From positions 98,895-162,894 of the forward strand of contig JAAEZI010000003.1 in assembly GCA_018222915.1 (NCBI GenBank): a DNA stretch of 64,000 nt. Direction: 5' to 3'. The notes under the pieces were generated by a model. The model ran no database searches and was not told the origin of the DNA. It saw nothing but the letters and a program-made list of their open reading frames with translations. Source of the DNA: Algicola sp. (GTDB lineage: Bacteria; Bacteroidota; Bacteroidia; Flavobacteriales; Flavobacteriaceae). Both the position numbers and the translations under genes were made by a program. The number at the start of each line of letters is the position of its first letter. Within the stretch, counting starts at the first letter, position 1. Shown piece by piece: positions 43,361 through 52,463 of the stretch.

Positions 43361-46114
43361 ATGATATCATTCATAGATGAAGTCCTTAAGGATTTAGTTG
43401 GTAAATCTTACACGCTTTCCCAATTGACATTTGTTTTGCCTAGTAAACGTTCAGGCACTTTTCTGAAGCATGCTATTTCAAAGCATGTTAATGAAACCAT
43501 TTTTTCTCCAAACATTTTATCTATTGAAGAATTTGTAGAAACCATCTCAGAGTTTCAATACACTAGCAACTCAGAGTTGCTCTTCGACTTTTATGATGTG
43601 TACTTAAAAAACACTCCAGAAAAAGATCTTGAATCTTTTGACAAGTTTTCTAAATGGGCTCAAGTTCTTTTACAGGATTTCAATGAAATAGATCGTTATC
43701 TCATTCCTCCTGATGATATATTTGATTATCTCAATGCCATAAAGGAAATAGAACATTGGTCTCTTGATGAGCAACCTACGACCTATATTAAAAACTACTT
43801 GCAATTCTGGAATCGTTTGAAATTCTATTACACGGAATTCAAAAAACATTTAAAAGTTCAGAAGAAAGGTTATCAAGGATTGGTCTATCGTGAAGCCGTC
43901 GATAATATAGAACAGTATTTGTCCCTAAATACTCATGAAACATTTATTTTTGTCGGGTTTAATGCTTTGAATAAAGCAGAAAATGTCATCATTCAAGAGA
44001 TTTTAGCACAAGACTTAGGTCTGATTTATTGGGATATTGATGAGGTCTTTATAAATAATGAGGTGCATGATGCAGGTCTTTTCCTAAGAGCCCATAGAAA
44101 AGAATGGAATTACTTCTCCAAACATGATTTCAATTGGATAGGAAACAACTACTCGCAACCTAAAGACATTCAAATTATAGGAGCTCCTAAAAATATTAGT
44201 CAGATCAAATATGTTGGTGAGCTGTTAGAAACCATAGCAAAAAACAAGAAAAATTTACAAAATACTGCCGTAGTCCTTGGAGATGAAACGCTTCTATTGC
44301 CTTTACTCAACTCCATCCCTAAAGCTATTGGTGCCGTGAATATTACGATGGGCTTACCTCTAAAGGTTATCCCTCTTGCTTCCCTTTTTGAATCGCTTTT
44401 TAACATTCACAAATCCTCTAAAACACTTTACTATAAAGACGTGATTGGTGTGTTATCAAACCAATATGTGTCACAATTATTTCAACAGACTACTGGAAAT
44501 GTATCAGACAACCTTATTAGCTACATTCAAGAAAATAATAAAGTTTACTTGCAATCTTCAGAATTAAAAGCATTGGCAATTGAACATAGAGATGTTATCG
44601 GTCTCCTATTTGATTCATGGCAGGACTCGTCGAGCAAAGCTATTACATGTTGTACACAACTCATTTTAAAAATTAAATCTCAACTAGACCAAGATAAATC
44701 TAATCAGCTGTTGTCTTTAGAATATCTTTATCGTTTTCATGAGATTTTTAACACCTTAGCCAAACTCAACGCATCGTTTTCACATATTAATTCCGTAGCA
44801 ACCTTGTTTACGCTCTACCGAGAACTTATAAAAAATGACACATTAGATTTTAAAGGCGAGCCTCTTAAAGGCTTACAAATCATGGGAATGTTAGAATCCC
44901 GTGTCCTTGATTTTGAAACGGTAATCATTACCTCAGTCAACGAAGGCATCTTACCCGCTGGAAAAAGTCATAATTCTTTTATTCCATTTGATGTCAAGTT
45001 GCAAAATGACTTACCAACTTATAAGGAAAAAGATGCTGTTTACACCTATCATTTTTATCGGTTGATACAGCGTTCAAAATCTGCCTATATTTTGTACAAT
45101 ACAGAACCTGATGTTCTCAATGGCGGTGAAAAAAGTAGATTTATAACACAACTGGAAGTCGAAGGTATTCACACTATCAACCACCAAATTGTTTCCGCTA
45201 AAGTGCCTGTCATTAATACCCAACTAAAAACAATAAAGAAATCGAAAGACATCATAAAAACTCTAGACGACTTAGCCCAAAAGGGATTCTCACCGTCTTC
45301 ATTGACAAATTACGTGCGAAATCCAATGGACTTTTATTACGAAAAGATATTGGGCATCAAACAGTATGATGACGTCGAGGAAAGTGTCGCATTTAATACC
45401 CTTGGGACGATTATCCACAATACTTTAGAAGATTTTTACAAACCTATTGTTGGAGAATTTCTGACTGAAGGTGTTGTGAATACTATGATTAAAAACATCA
45501 AGAAGGTTGTAACGCATCACTTCAAAATAGAATATAAGGATGGTGATTTTACTAATGGTAAAAATTTGCTCATTTATGAAATCGCACAGCGCTATGTGGC
45601 TAATTTTTTACGTTTAGAACTCAAAACTCTTAAAAATGGCAATCAAATAAAAATTTTAGCTATTGAAACTAAAAACGATGTGTCTTTAAACATTGATGAC
45701 ATTTCAAAAACGGTTAACCTAACAGGAAAAGTTGATCGTATAGATGAATACAACGGCACTATAAGAATTATAGATTATAAAACGGGAAAGGTTGAAGCTG
45801 GTAAAGTTGAAATAGTTGACTGGGATGACATCACCACCGATTATACGAAATACAGTAAAAGCTTTCAAATTTTAATGTATGCCTACATGATGTTTAAAAG
45901 CAACCAAATTACATTGCCTGTAGAAGCAGGAATTATTTCGTTTAAAAATTTAAATTCTGGCTTTTTGAAATTTGCCATAAAGCCTTCAATAAAAAGTCGG
46001 ACTAAAAATCATACGATTGATGAAGCGGTATTACTAGCCTTTGAAAATCAATTGAAAAAGCTCATCATAGAAATTTACGATGTGAATTTAGACTTTGAAG
46101 AAAAAGAGGTATAA
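43361..46114 (+). CDS. AddB-like PD-(D/E)xK nuclease (inactive-helicase partner)
   Basis: A 917-residue protein of the AddB/RexB type: a degenerate UvrD-like helicase region and a C-terminal RecB nuclease domain with IIDYKTGKVEAGKVE and the upstream FNTLGTIIHNTLEDFY. The four cysteines that hold the 4Fe-4S staple in Bacillus AddB are absent (YVRNPMDFYYE stands where Cys is usual), as is the Walker A motif. It forms the end-processing complex with the AddA-like protein at 37444. ATG 43361 is 11 nt after the terminator, so its own promoter must overlap that terminator. Confidence 0.85.
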   Translation: MISFIDEVLKDLVGKSYTLSQLTFVLPSKRSGTFLKHAISKHVNETIFSPNILSIEEFVETISEFQYTSNSELLFDFYDVYLKNTPEKDLESFDKFSKWAQVLLQDFNEIDRYLIPPDDIFDYLNAIKEIEHWSLDEQPTTYIKNYLQFWNRLKFYYTEFKKHLKVQKKGYQGLVYREAVDNIEQYLSLNTHETFIFVGFNALNKAENVIIQEILAQDLGLIYWDIDEVFINNEVHDAGLFLRAHRKEWNYFSKHDFNWIGNNYSQPKDIQIIGAPKNISQIKYVGELLETIAKNKKNLQNTAVVLGDETLLLPLLNSIPKAIGAVNITMGLPLKVIPLASLFESLFNIHKSSKTLYYKDVIGVLSNQYVSQLFQQTTGNVSDNLISYIQENNKVYLQSSELKALAIEHRDVIGLLFDSWQDSSSKAITCCTQLILKIKSQLDQDKSNQLLSLEYLYRFHEIFNTLAKLNASFSHINSVATLFTLYRELIKNDTLDFKGEPLKGLQIMGMLESRVLDFETVIITSVNEGILPAGKSHNSFIPFDVKLQNDLPTYKEKDAVYTYHFYRLIQRSKSAYILYNTEPDVLNGGEKSRFITQLEVEGIHTINHQIVSAKVPVINTQLKTIKKSKDIIKTLDDLAQKGFSPSSLTNYVRNPMDFYYEKILGIKQYDDVEESVAFNTLGTIIHNTLEDFYKPIVGEFLTEGVVNTMIKNIKKVVTHHFKIEYKDGDFTNGKNLLIYEIAQRYVANFLRLELKTLKNGNQIKILAIETKNDVSLNIDDISKTVNLTGKVDRIDEYNGTIRIIDYKTGKVEAGKVEIVDWDDITTDYTKYSKSFQILMYAYMMFKSNQITLPVEAGIISFKNLNSGFLKFAIKPSIKSRTKNHTIDEAVLLAFENQLKKLIIEIYDVNLDFEEKEV

Positions 46115-46115
46115 T

Positions 46116-46955
46116 ATGATTTTAAAAAACCAAATTTTAGAAAGACCTGATAAGAAACCAATTGTTTGGGATGCCTATTTTAATCGAGATGATAAGCCCA
46201 AAACTCTGGTTATTTTTTCTCATGGGTACAAGGGGTTCAAGGATTGGGGAACATGGAACTTAGTTGCAAATGAATTCTCAGCAAGGCAGTATTTTTTTGT
46301 GAAGTTCAATTTCTCTCACAATGGCGGAACTGTAGAGAATCCGATAGATTTTCCTGATCTACAGGCCTTTGCTGAAAATAACTACACCAAAGAAATTGAT
46401 GATTTAGACGCCATTTTGAATTATTTATTAAATCCAAATTTCACCTATGCCAATCAAATTGACAACTCTAATGTGATCCTTATTGGACATTCACGTGGTG
46501 GAGGCATATCCATTATAAAAACAGCTGAAGACCCAAGAATTACGAAGCTTATCACTTGGGCAAGTATTTGTGATTTTGGAAAGCGATCAGCCACTACTGG
46601 CGATTTAGAAGCCTGGCGAAACAATGGTGTAAAGTATGTTTTAAATGGTCGCACCAAACAACAAATGCCACATAATTTTCAATTCTATGAGAATTATATC
46701 AAGCATAAAGAGCGATTAGATATTCAATCTGCTATTAAAAAAATAAAACAGCCTATACTCATCATTCACGCCAAGGATGATCCTTCAGTATCATTTTCGG
46801 AAGCCGAGGAACTATTGGCATATAATCCTAAAAACAACTTGGTGGCTATAGAAAATTCCAACCACGTATTCGGGTCGAGTCATCCTTGGGAAAAAGATAC
46901 CCTACCTAAGGCTTTAACTAAAGTTCTTGAAGAAAGTTTACACTTTATTGATTAA
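46116..46955 (+). CDS. alpha/beta hydrolase (dienelactone hydrolase-like/peptidase S9-like)
   Basis: A 279-residue hydrolase. Nucleophile Ser126 is in GHSRGGG, the oxyanion region in FSHGYKGFKDWG, the acid probably in HAKDDPSV and the base in ENSNHVF. There is no signal peptide, so it is cytoplasmic. ATG 46116 starts 1 nt after the AddB-like stop, so the two are co-transcribed. Its TAA overlaps the convergent histidine kinase stop in a TTAA. The substrate is unknown. Confidence 0.85.
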   Translation: MILKNQILERPDKKPIVWDAYFNRDDKPKTLVIFSHGYKGFKDWGTWNLVANEFSARQYFFVKFNFSHNGGTVENPIDFPDLQAFAENNYTKEIDDLDAILNYLLNPNFTYANQIDNSNVILIGHSRGGGISIIKTAEDPRITKLITWASICDFGKRSATTGDLEAWRNNGVKYVLNGRTKQQMPHNFQFYENYIKHKERLDIQSAIKKIKQPILIIHAKDDPSVSFSEAEELLAYNPKNNLVAIENSNHVFGSSHPWEKDTLPKALTKVLEESLHFID

Positions 46956-49315
46956 GCTATTTTTAAAGAAGGGGCTTTATAACATTCAGTCATTTTCTTG
47001 AGTAACACGTCCTTTTGAACAGGTTTTGTCATGTAATCGTTCATACCAAGCTCCAGTACGCGTTGTTTGGTTTCCTGCATGGCATCTGCTGTTACGGCAA
47101 TAATAGGAATGTCTCCAATGCTTGTACCCAAGTCTCCACTTCGAATGATCTTGGTGGCTTCATAACCATCCATTACTGGCATTTGTAAATCCATTAATAC
47201 AACATCATAGACGTCTTTACTCAAAGCTTCTAAAGCTTCTTTCCCGTTATTCACTACTGCAAAACTGATATGTGACATGCTACTCAGCAATTTTCTCATC
47301 ACCATTTGATTTAGTTTATTATCCTCAACAACTAAAACATGTTGTGCATTTGGAAGGTTCGTTGAAGTATCAGCATCTGCGGTATCTTCCTTAGCAATAT
47401 ATTTTAATGGTATTTCTATATAGACATCGGTTCCATGTCCTTTCTCACTTTCAATTTGAATAGTCCCTTCAAAAAGTTGCACTAAATGTTTAACGATAGT
47501 TAATCCAAGTCCAATGCCACCAAATTGACGCTTATGATCTAATCGCATCTGATTGAAACTGTCAAAAACATTACTTTTTAACGTTTTGTCCATGCCAACT
47601 CCTGTATCTGTAACCTGTATATAGAAACGGGAAATTTCGTTAGGCTGCGCCAAACATTTTAGTTTGAATTTTACATGGCCACTGCTGGTAAACTTTATGG
47701 CATTACTCAATACATTATTGATAATTTGTATAAACCTTTCGGCATCTCCAATAGTAGTCGTTGGGATTTCAGGATCCATATCAAAACTGTATTTCAAGCC
47801 TTTTTTCTCTGCCTCAATTTTCCAATTATTACTTATTTGATGCACTGCAATAGACGGGTTAAATTCTTCTTCCTTTAGTATTAATTCATTTTTTTCAATT
47901 TTTTCAAAATCTAAAATATCATTGACGTTACTCAACAAACTTAAAGAGGCATTTTTAATGATTTGATACTGTTTTCTGCTTTCTACAGAATTCCCTACTT
48001 GTGTTAATTCGCTTTCTGCAATACTCATGATAGCATTGAGAGGTGTCCTCAGCTCATGACTAATATTAGACATAAAGTAAGTTTTTAACTCACTGATCTC
48101 TTCCGATTTTTGAAGCGCTTCTTCCTGTGACGTTTCTTTGGCTTGTCGCAATTTTTTTATCAAATTAGTCATCGACAGCGACAGAAAAATAATTTCAAAT
48201 CCAGAACCAAATTTAGCGCTGTTCAATGTATAGAAATTGTTAGGGAGAAGACTTAAATTATTCATAACAAACCCAAGTAACCCAATAACCAAGAAGAATA
48301 TACCAAATGAAAAATAAGGATCAATTTTCATTTTTTTGTAACGCATGGTAAATACCGTAGCCAAAATAAGTATCAAACTCAACAATCCGTTTAAATTGCT
48401 AATAGGGTATACCATTTCCAAGGTGGTTTCATTCACAAAAACCATGATAAACAATATGGCCAGTATGATATAAATAGCTTTGAAAAGCTTTTTGAAAGTC
48501 GGCAATTTCGTGTCAACCTTTAAAAAGTATTCACAGTATTTCAACAGAAAGAAGTTTGATAACAGTGCTGTTATAAGTACAGCTCTACTATTAAAATAAC
48601 CACCATCAGGCAATAGAAACTCATAAATAAAACCATCCAATGCCGCTTGCATAAATCCTATAGAAAACACATAACATCCATAATATAAAAAGGTTTTTTC
48701 CCTAAGACTTGTGAAAAAGAAAAGATAAATAATGCCTGCCAATGATAACAAACCATAGAACAAACCTAAAAACAATTGCTGTTTGTAATTAACTTCCCAA
48801 AATGAACTTTCGTCATATAAGGTTAGAGGTATGTTAACCGTCTCACCATCACTACTTAAATTCAAATAAAATCGCTGCACCGAATTGGCAGGTAATTCGA
48901 CTTTAAAAATGGTAGAACGATGACCAACTTGTCGGTCTTCAAATGCAATTTGATCTCCACTTCTAAAGGTCTCAACGCCAGTTTGGCTTATTTGATACAA
49001 AGTAGCGACATCTGTTATAGGTCTTGCCGTTTCTAAATAATAAACATGATCTTGAGTAGTCGTGTTTTCAAGTCGAAAGTGAACCCAATAATTATCGGTT
49101 GTAAAACCGACACTGTGGTTTTCTGACTGAAGTTCTTTAAATTCTTTCGTGCTGCCATTGATAATATCGGCAATAGAAAAATTTTGATTGCCAACATTCG
49201 TATAGGTCGCATATTCGTAAAGTTGTCCTTTGCTGTGTTCTGGATCAAATGGCGTTAGGTCTTGAGCGTATAAGCCGAGACTTAAAAGATAGGTTAGTAG
49301 TAGTGTTAGTTTCAT
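46952..49315 (-). CDS. hybrid sensor histidine kinase with 7TMR-DISM sensor
   Basis: A 787-residue envelope sensor. A signal peptide (about 1-17) is followed by a periplasmic 7TMR-DISMED2 jelly-roll domain (about 25-160), seven transmembrane helices (about 180-385), and a short coiled coil. HisKA has the phospho-acceptor His420 (SHELRTPL), then HATPase_c with GIGLGLTIVKHLV. A C-terminal receiver domain has Asp709 (LMDLQMPVMDG). DISM domains often sense carbohydrates or small ligands. No response regulator or transcription factor is adjacent, so the output is unknown. Confidence 0.92.
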   Translation of the reverse strand: MKLTLLLTYLLSLGLYAQDLTPFDPEHSKGQLYEYATYTNVGNQNFSIADIINGSTKEFKELQSENHSVGFTTDNYWVHFRLENTTTQDHVYYLETARPITDVATLYQISQTGVETFRSGDQIAFEDRQVGHRSTIFKVELPANSVQRFYLNLSSDGETVNIPLTLYDESSFWEVNYKQQLFLGLFYGLLSLAGIIYLFFFTSLREKTFLYYGCYVFSIGFMQAALDGFIYEFLLPDGGYFNSRAVLITALLSNFFLLKYCEYFLKVDTKLPTFKKLFKAIYIILAILFIMVFVNETTLEMVYPISNLNGLLSLILILATVFTMRYKKMKIDPYFSFGIFFLVIGLLGFVMNNLSLLPNNFYTLNSAKFGSGFEIIFLSLSMTNLIKKLRQAKETSQEEALQKSEEISELKTYFMSNISHELRTPLNAIMSIAESELTQVGNSVESRKQYQIIKNASLSLLSNVNDILDFEKIEKNELILKEEEFNPSIAVHQISNNWKIEAEKKGLKYSFDMDPEIPTTTIGDAERFIQIINNVLSNAIKFTSSGHVKFKLKCLAQPNEISRFYIQVTDTGVGMDKTLKSNVFDSFNQMRLDHKRQFGGIGLGLTIVKHLVQLFEGTIQIESEKGHGTDVYIEIPLKYIAKEDTADADTSTNLPNAQHVLVVEDNKLNQMVMRKLLSSMSHISFAVVNNGKEALEALSKDVYDVVLMDLQMPVMDGYEATKIIRSGDLGTSIGDIPIIAVTADAMQETKQRVLELGMNDYMTKPVQKDVLLKKMTECYKAPSLKIA

Positions 49316-49481
49316 GTTGGGGGCAATTAACTGTGTGAAACATACGAATAAAAAATCGACTACGGTTTGCTATTTTGCTGATTATTCGATGAATAGCCAA
49401 TTTAAGCTTATGTAATTCATATTTTATCGTTGAAATGCACGCGCCTTATGCTCATTTTACGCCTGAAACTGCAGAATACAT

Positions 49482-49514
49482 AAAAAAAAACAGATGCTAT
49501 AACATCTGTTTTTT
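49482..49514 (-). terminator. bidirectional terminator downstream of tRNA-Ala
   Basis: AAACAGATG/CATCTGTTT stem (49488-49496 with 49503-49511). On the minus strand it is followed by a T run. It ends 4 nt from the tRNA 3' end. Confidence 0.82.
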
Positions 49515-49517
49515 AAG

Positions 49518-49591
49518 TGGAGCATATCGGATTCGAACCGATCGCCTCTACGCTGCCAGCGTAGCGCTCTAGCCAAATGAGCTAATGCCCC
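49518..49591 (-). tRNA. tRNA-Ala (GGC anticodon)
   Basis: 74 nt, full cloverleaf. Acceptor stem GGGGCAT/ATGCTCC with one G-U pair, D arm GCTC/GAGC, anticodon stem CTACG/CGTAG with loop CTGGCAG (anticodon GGC, reads GCC and GCU), T arm ATCGG/CCGAT with loop TTCGAAT, discriminator A. CCA is not encoded (CTT follows). The 5' end is only 5 nt after the stop of the universal stress protein gene, and a terminator follows at once. Confidence 0.96.
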
Positions 49592-49596
49592 ATTTT

Positions 49597-50394
49597 TTAT
49601 TTTAATCCGCTTAACACCAAAACTGGTAAGCTGGAACTATGAAAATCTTTTTTTAGAATGGTATTACTTTCCCATAATTTAGTAAAAAAGCCACGTTTAC
49701 GTCTTACAACACACAATAAGTCTGGTTTATTATCCTTATAATGTTCTAAAACACCTTGGAACGTCGTCGGATTTTCAGAATGTGTTGTTTTTGTAATTAA
49801 AGACGCTAAATCTTCACTGACCTTAAAATCTTCCTCATTATGAAATGGTGTTTTCACGAGTAAAAGATTGACAATAGATTTAAACTGAAATTTAATATCC
49901 TTTAAAGGAATCAAAGCCTTATCGTTTTTAATAATTGCCGATTTCAAAGCCATTAAAATATAAACGATAGGTTTATATTTATAGCCTTCAGGTACAATTA
50001 ATGCCGGAATATTAGTTTGTTTTACAATCTTTCCAGATGTTTTACCCAAATAAACCTCGTCCTTAATAGAATTGGTTCTCGGCTCCAACAATATCAGATC
50101 AACATCTAAAGCTTGACAAGCTAATTCCAATGTATCTACCAATTTGCCTTTAAAAGTCTTTACAATGACATCAACCCCTTTTGTGTCTATTTTAGATACG
50201 TGGTTATTTAAAAAAGCCAAGCTTTCTCGTTCCAAAATATGATCAACCTTAATCATGGTTCCAGCCTTAGTGTATACGTTATAGATTTGCACGACATAAA
50301 GCTTAGCTCTAAAAGCTTTGGCAAAATCTACAGCGTACTGCAAATGACTTTCTGCATTTTTTGAAGATCCGACAGGAACAAGAATAGACTTCAT
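49597..50394 (-). CDS. universal stress protein (two UspA-like domains)
   Basis: A 265-residue cytoplasmic protein. The first UspA domain (about 1-140) begins MKSILVPVGSSKNAESHL and ends GKTSGKIVKQTNIPALIVP, consistent with the nucleotide-binding glycine motif. A second, more diverged domain fills about 145-265. These proteins respond to starvation and stress. tRNA-Ala starts 5 nt beyond its stop with no terminator between, so mRNA and tRNA are likely on one transcript. It is divergent from the GNAT gene. Confidence 0.9.
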   Translation of the reverse strand: MKSILVPVGSSKNAESHLQYAVDFAKAFRAKLYVVQIYNVYTKAGTMIKVDHILERESLAFLNNHVSKIDTKGVDVIVKTFKGKLVDTLELACQALDVDLILLEPRTNSIKDEVYLGKTSGKIVKQTNIPALIVPEGYKYKPIVYILMALKSAIIKNDKALIPLKDIKFQFKSIVNLLLVKTPFHNEEDFKVSEDLASLITKTTHSENPTTFQGVLEHYKDNKPDLLCVVRRKRGFFTKLWESNTILKKDFHSSSLPVLVLSGLK

Positions 50395-50431
50395 ATTCTA
50401 ATTTTTAAAAGTAACTTTGTTTTAATTTTTG

Positions 50432-50460
50432 CAAAGGTAACTATTAATATGATACGTCAA
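50432..50460 (-). promoter_or_regulatory. promoter of the universal stress protein gene
   Basis: On the minus strand TTG (50460-50458), 18-nt spacer, TACCTTTG (50439-50432). A plus-strand -7 box TAACTTTG at 50412-50419 for the GNAT gene lies inside the leader, so the two promoters overlap. Confidence 0.55.
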
Positions 50461-50949
50461 GCAACACTTGAAGACATAGATGATATAATTAACATTACAA
50501 AAGCATGTGCAGCCCATATGATCGAACGACATATCTATCAATGGAATGCACATTATCCCAACAAAAAAGCCTTTCTTAAGGACATTGAACATAAGGAACT
50601 TTATACGCTCGCTTTAGACCAAGGAATCATAGGTTGTATAACTATCTCTAAGATGATGGATGTAGAGTACGAAGCCATTTCTTGGTTAACACCAAATGAT
50701 CACAATATCTACATCCATCGCTTAGCTATACATCCCAATTACCAAGGTCAAGGATATGCGCAACAGATCATGGATTATGCTGAAAATCATGCGAAAATAA
50801 ACAAGTGTCACTCTGTGAGATTGGATACGTTTTCCAAAAACCCGAGAAACCAAAAATTTTATGAGCAAAGAGGTTACCAACGTTTAGGAAATGTTTACTT
50901 TCCGAATCAAAGTACTGAACCCTTTTATTGCTACGAACTACCGATTTGA
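50449..50949 (+). CDS. GNAT family N-acetyltransferase
   Basis: A 166-residue acetyltransferase. Motif A is visible as IHRLAIHPNYQGQGYAQQIMDYA (acetyl-CoA pyrophosphate loop QGQGYA, near residue 105), and motif B in SVRLDTFSKNPRNQKFYEQRGY. The substrate is unknown. Its TGA overlaps the TTG start of the MATE gene as TTGA. Confidence 0.9.
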   Translation: MIRQATLEDIDDIINITKACAAHMIERHIYQWNAHYPNKKAFLKDIEHKELYTLALDQGIIGCITISKMMDVEYEAISWLTPNDHNIYIHRLAIHPNYQGQGYAQQIMDYAENHAKINKCHSVRLDTFSKNPRNQKFYEQRGYQRLGNVYFPNQSTEPFYCYELPI

Positions 50950-52280
50950 AAACTGATATCACTTTAAAAAACATCAACAAACTTGCCGTTCCTGCCTTAA
51001 TTGCTGGCGTGGCAGAACCCATATTGTCATTGACTGATACTGCTATTATAGGTAATGTGGATTACAACGCTGCCGAATCTCTGGCTGCTGTTGGTATTGT
51101 CGGCACATTTATTTCCATGTTAATTTGGGTCTTCGGTCAAACGCGAAGTGCTATTTCATCTATTGTGTCTCAACATTTGGGAGCTAATCAATTGGAAAAA
51201 GTGAAAAACCTTCCTGCGCAAGCCATTTTTATCATGACGACTATCAGTATTTTAATCATAGTCATTACACTACCTTTTTCCGCAGAAATTTTTAAACTCT
51301 ACAACGCCTCGGAACTGATTTTGGATTATAGTGTGACCTACTACGGGATTAGAGTGTTTGGTTTTCCGTTTACCTTGTTTACTATTGCCGTATTTGGAAC
51401 GTTTAGAGGTCTTCAAAACACGTTCTATCCGATGATTATCGCAATTGTTGGAGCTGTCATGAATATCGTTTTAGACTTTGCCTTTGTTTATGGAATTGAA
51501 GGAGTTATCAGCCCAATGCACATCGAAGGAGCCGCTTGGGCGAGCGTTATTGCGCAAATAATTATGGCATTAACGTCTGCTTTTTATTTAATTAGAAAAA
51601 CGGATATTTCACTGCGTATAACCCTCCCTTTTAATAAGGAGATAAAAACGTTCGGGATCATGGTACTCAACCTTTTTGTAAGAACCTTAGCTTTAAATGC
51701 CACCTTATATTTTGCTACACGTTTTGCAACCTCTTATGGTACAGCATATATTGCCGCATATACCATTGCCATAAACCTATGGTTTTTAGGAGCTTTTATC
51801 ATTGATGGTTATGCCAGTGCTGGAAACATTTTGTCAGGAAAACTATTGGGTGCTAAAGATTACAAAAAACTCATCTCATTGAGTCAATTACTCATCAAAT
51901 GTGGTATTGGTGTTGGCGCTATTCTCACAATCTCAGGACTACTCGTTTACAGCTTTATCGGCACTATTTTTACGAAAGATCCGCTGGTGCTCGACGAATT
52001 CTACAAGATATTTTGGATTGTGCTAGCTATGCAGCCTTTATGTGCTCTGGCTTTTATATTTGATGGGATGTTCAAAGGAATGGGTAAAATGCGATTTTTG
52101 CGAAATTTATTATTGCTATCTACTGGACTTGTGTTTATTCCTTTTCTATTTTTATTAGATAGCTTTGACTTAAAATTGTACGCCGTTTTCATCGCTCTAA
52201 CTTTATGGATGATAGCGAGAGGCTTACCTTTAATCATAAAATTTCGACAACAATTTTTACCACTTAGCCAAAACACGTAA
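50946..52280 (+). CDS. MATE family efflux transporter
   Basis: A 444-residue, 12-helix multidrug and toxic-compound exporter (AEPILSLTDTAIIGN in helix 1, two MatE repeats). No ATG precedes helix 1. The likely start is TTG 50946, which overlaps the GNAT stop (TTGA) and gives MKTDITLKNINKLAVPAL. An in-frame TTG 18 nt upstream (50928) is possible but would extend into GNAT. It uses an ion gradient, and the substrate is unknown. Confidence 0.88.
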   Translation: MKTDITLKNINKLAVPALIAGVAEPILSLTDTAIIGNVDYNAAESLAAVGIVGTFISMLIWVFGQTRSAISSIVSQHLGANQLEKVKNLPAQAIFIMTTISILIIVITLPFSAEIFKLYNASELILDYSVTYYGIRVFGFPFTLFTIAVFGTFRGLQNTFYPMIIAIVGAVMNIVLDFAFVYGIEGVISPMHIEGAAWASVIAQIIMALTSAFYLIRKTDISLRITLPFNKEIKTFGIMVLNLFVRTLALNATLYFATRFATSYGTAYIAAYTIAINLWFLGAFIIDGYASAGNILSGKLLGAKDYKKLISLSQLLIKCGIGVGAILTISGLLVYSFIGTIFTKDPLVLDEFYKIFWIVLAMQPLCALAFIFDGMFKGMGKMRFLRNLLLLSTGLVFIPFLFLLDSFDLKLYAVFIALTLWMIARGLPLIIKFRQQFLPLSQNT

Positions 52281-52285
52281 CTTTG
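52278..52285 (+). promoter_or_regulatory. possible -7 promoter element for the 32-residue membrane protein
   Basis: TAACTTTG overlaps the MATE stop codon and lies 79 nt before ATG 52365. No -33 TTG is seen. Confidence 0.3.
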
Positions 52286-52364
52286 ACATCTTATTTACTA
52301 ATGAGTTCCATGACACACCGGAACCCTTTAGTAAGTCAATTTTTAATTTTAAAGCAAAAAATTT

Positions 52365-52463
52365 ATGGATATCATGTCTTTTTTAAGCGGAAACGGTTTG
52401 TTTCTACTTTTGGGAATTATTCTTATCGTAGTGTATTTTTACAACCGAAATAAAAAACGTTAA
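52365..52463 (+). CDS. small single-pass membrane protein, 32 residues
   Basis: ATG 52365 to TAA 52463 encodes a 32-residue protein: a short N-terminus (MDIMSFLSGNG), one hydrophobic helix (FLLLGIILIVVYFY) and a positive tail (NRNKKR). This is a classic small membrane protein with an inside-positive C-terminus. It lies 84 nt after the MATE gene and its stop is directly adjacent to the stop of the convergent oxygenase gene. I do not recognise a named family. The even hydrophobic-then-basic design makes chance unlikely, though it is short. Confidence 0.55.
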   Translation: MDIMSFLSGNGLFLLLGIILIVVYFYNRNKKR

